From Theodoxus fluviatilis (Eukaryota; Mollusca; Gastropoda; Cycloneritida; Neritidae), in the NCBI GenBank assembly GCA_034096865.1, contig JAWQFJ010001305.1, positions 98,396 to 162,395 of the forward strand: 64,000 nt of DNA. Reading direction: 5' to 3'. This document shows positions 62,397 through 64,000 of this stretch, piece by piece; positions within the stretch are counted from its first letter, which is position 1; each line of letters opens with the position of its first letter. The notes beneath the pieces are model-generated. The model did not search any database. It worked only from the letters and a program-made list of their open reading frames with translations, and had not been told where the DNA came from. A program made the translations under genes and the position numbers.

Positions 62397-64000
62397 TGGA
62401 AAGTGTGATGGGCCACGTTGCATAAATGCAAGATCTTGTGAGCTGAAAAGTTATGAAGGAAAGTGTGATGGGCCACGTTGCATAAATGCAAGATCTTGTG
62501 AGCTGAAAAGTTATGAAGGAAAGTGTGATGGGCCACGTTGCATAAATGCAAGATCTTGTGAGCTGAAAAGTTATGAAGGAAAGTGTGATGGGCCACGTTG
62601 CATAAATGCAAGATCTTGTGAGGTGAAAAGTTATGAAGGAAAGTGTGATGGGCCACGTTGCATAAATGCAAGATCTTGTGAGCTGAAAAGTTATGATGGA
62701 AAGTGTGATGGGCCACGTTGCATAAATGCAAGATCTTGTGAGCTGAAAAGTTATGATGGAAAGTGTGATGGGCCACGTTGCATAAATGCAAGATCTTGTG
62801 AGCTGAAAAGTTATGATGGAAAGTGTGATGGGCCACGTTGCATAAATGCAAGATCTTGTGAGCTGAAAAGTTATGATGGAAAGTGTGATGGGCCACGTTG
62901 CATAAATGCAAGATCTTGTGAGCTGAAAAGTTATGATGGAAAGTGTGATGGGCCACGTTGCATAAATGCAAGATCTTGTGGGCTGAAAAGTTATGAAGGA
63001 AAGTGTGATGGGCCACGTTGCATAAATGCAAGATCTTGTGAGCTGAAAAGTTTTGATGGAAAGTGTGATGGGCCACGTTGCATAAATGCAAGATCTTGTG
63101 AGGTGAAAAGTTATGATGGATGGTGTGATGGGCCACGTTGCATAAATGCAAGATCTTGTGAGCTGAAAAGTTATGATGGAAAGTGTGATGGGCCACGTTG
63201 CATAAATGCAAGATCTTGTGAGCTGAAAAGTTATGATGGAAAGTGTGATGGGCCACGTTGCATAAATGCAAGATCTTGTGAGCTGAAAAGTTATGATGGA
63301 AAGTGTGATGGGCCACGTTGCATAAATGCAAGATCTTGTGAGCTGAAAAGTTATGAAGGAAAGTGTGATGGGCCACATTGCATAAATGCAAGATCTTGTG
63401 AGCTGAAAAGTTATGATGGAAAGTGTGATGGGCCACGTTGCATAAATGCAAGATCTTGTGAGCTGAAAAGTTATGATGGAAAGTGTGATGGGCCACGTTG
63501 CATAAATGCAAGATCTTGTGAGCTGAAAAGTTATGATGGAAAGTGTGATGGGCCACGTTGCATAAATGCAAGATCTTGTGAGCTGAAAAGTTATGATGGA
63601 AAGTGTGAAGGGACACGTTGCATAAATGCAAGATCTTGTGGGCTGAAAAGTTATGGTGGATGGTGTGATGGGCCACGTTGCATAAATGCAAGATCTTGTG
63701 GGCTGAAAAGTTATGGTGGATGGTGTGATGGGCCACGTTGCATAAATGCAAGATCTTGTGAGCTGAAAAGTTATGAAGGAAAGTGTGATGGGCCACGTTG
63801 CATAAATGCAAGATCTTGTGAGCTGAAAAGTTATGAAGGAAAGTGTGATGGGCCACGTTGCATAAATGCAAGATCTTGTGAGGTGAAAAGTTATGATGGA
63901 AAGTGTGATGGGCCACGTTGCATAAATGCAAGATCTTGTGAGCTGAAAAGTTATGAAGGAAAGTGTGATGGGCCACATTGCATAAATGCAAGATCTTGTG
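62397..64000. repeat. 60-bp satellite, at least 27 copies, runs off right edge
   Basis: Unit AAGTGTGATGGGCCACGTTG followed by CATAAATGCAAGATCTTGTG and AGCTGAAAAGTTATGATGGA. Exact 60-bp period without indels. Variants (GAAGGA or GATGGA end, GGCTG or AGGTG, TGGTGTG start) are clustered. Minus-strand frames of over 500 codons are artefacts of a stop-free unit divisible by three. Confidence 0.98.

Noticed and set aside
62290..63991. Minus-strand frames of 542 and 562 codons with 20-residue repeats
   Set aside because: A stop-free 60-bp satellite divisible by three yields them automatically; no independent coding evidence.

Overview
This is nuclear DNA of an animal: spliced genes, GT-AG introns, very high tandem-repeat content and several transposon classes. 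The intron load and repeat style suggest a marine invertebrate, most likely a mollusc (perhaps a gastropod); that placement is inference. Two conserved genes are arranged head to head. RAD54L2 (ARIP4, a SNF2-family translocase) lies on the minus strand: 18 coding exons between 34045 and 6716, in phase throughout, with its 3' end beyond the left edge. IFT122 (core subunit of the IFT-A ciliary transport complex) lies on the plus strand: 12 coding exons between 40166 and 60305, in phase, with its 3' end beyond the right edge. The roughly 6 kb between the two start codons holds the probable divergent promoter, close to 40 kb.

Layout: 1-3373 is a previously unlisted continuous minus-strand frame of 1124 codons that runs off the left edge, a DIRS-like retroelement (gag-like region, reverse transcriptase, RNase H). 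4-11 kb holds TTAA-flanked piggyBac-type non-autonomous elements and the last visible RAD54L2 exons. 13.8-21.6 kb is one RAD54L2 intron filled by a 28-bp satellite of about 278 copies, followed by a ~297-bp tandem satellite. 23.9-26.2 kb is a single 2.3-kb RAD54L2 exon that inserts ~740 low-complexity Met/Gly/Gln/Asn/Ser-rich residues between the two helicase lobes. 26.5-34.1 kb carries the rest of the RAD54L2 ATPase and its acidic N-terminus. 40-61 kb carries the IFT122 beta-propeller exons, with introns full of mobile elements, polypyrimidine and triplet arrays. A 60-bp satellite closes the window.

The strongest unusual signals are: the giant inter-lobe insertion in RAD54L2; two minisatellites that have copied the exon-intron junction, so that each repeat unit carries a replica of the true splice donor; a dispersed Helentron-like element loaded with AAGGTCA nuclear-receptor half-sites, always in the same orientation relative to the host gene; a satellite whose only common variable site is a CpG and its two deamination products; and a satellite carrying perfect RFX X-box palindromes. 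RAD54L2 and IFT122 have no known joint pathway; their link here is position and probably a shared promoter.
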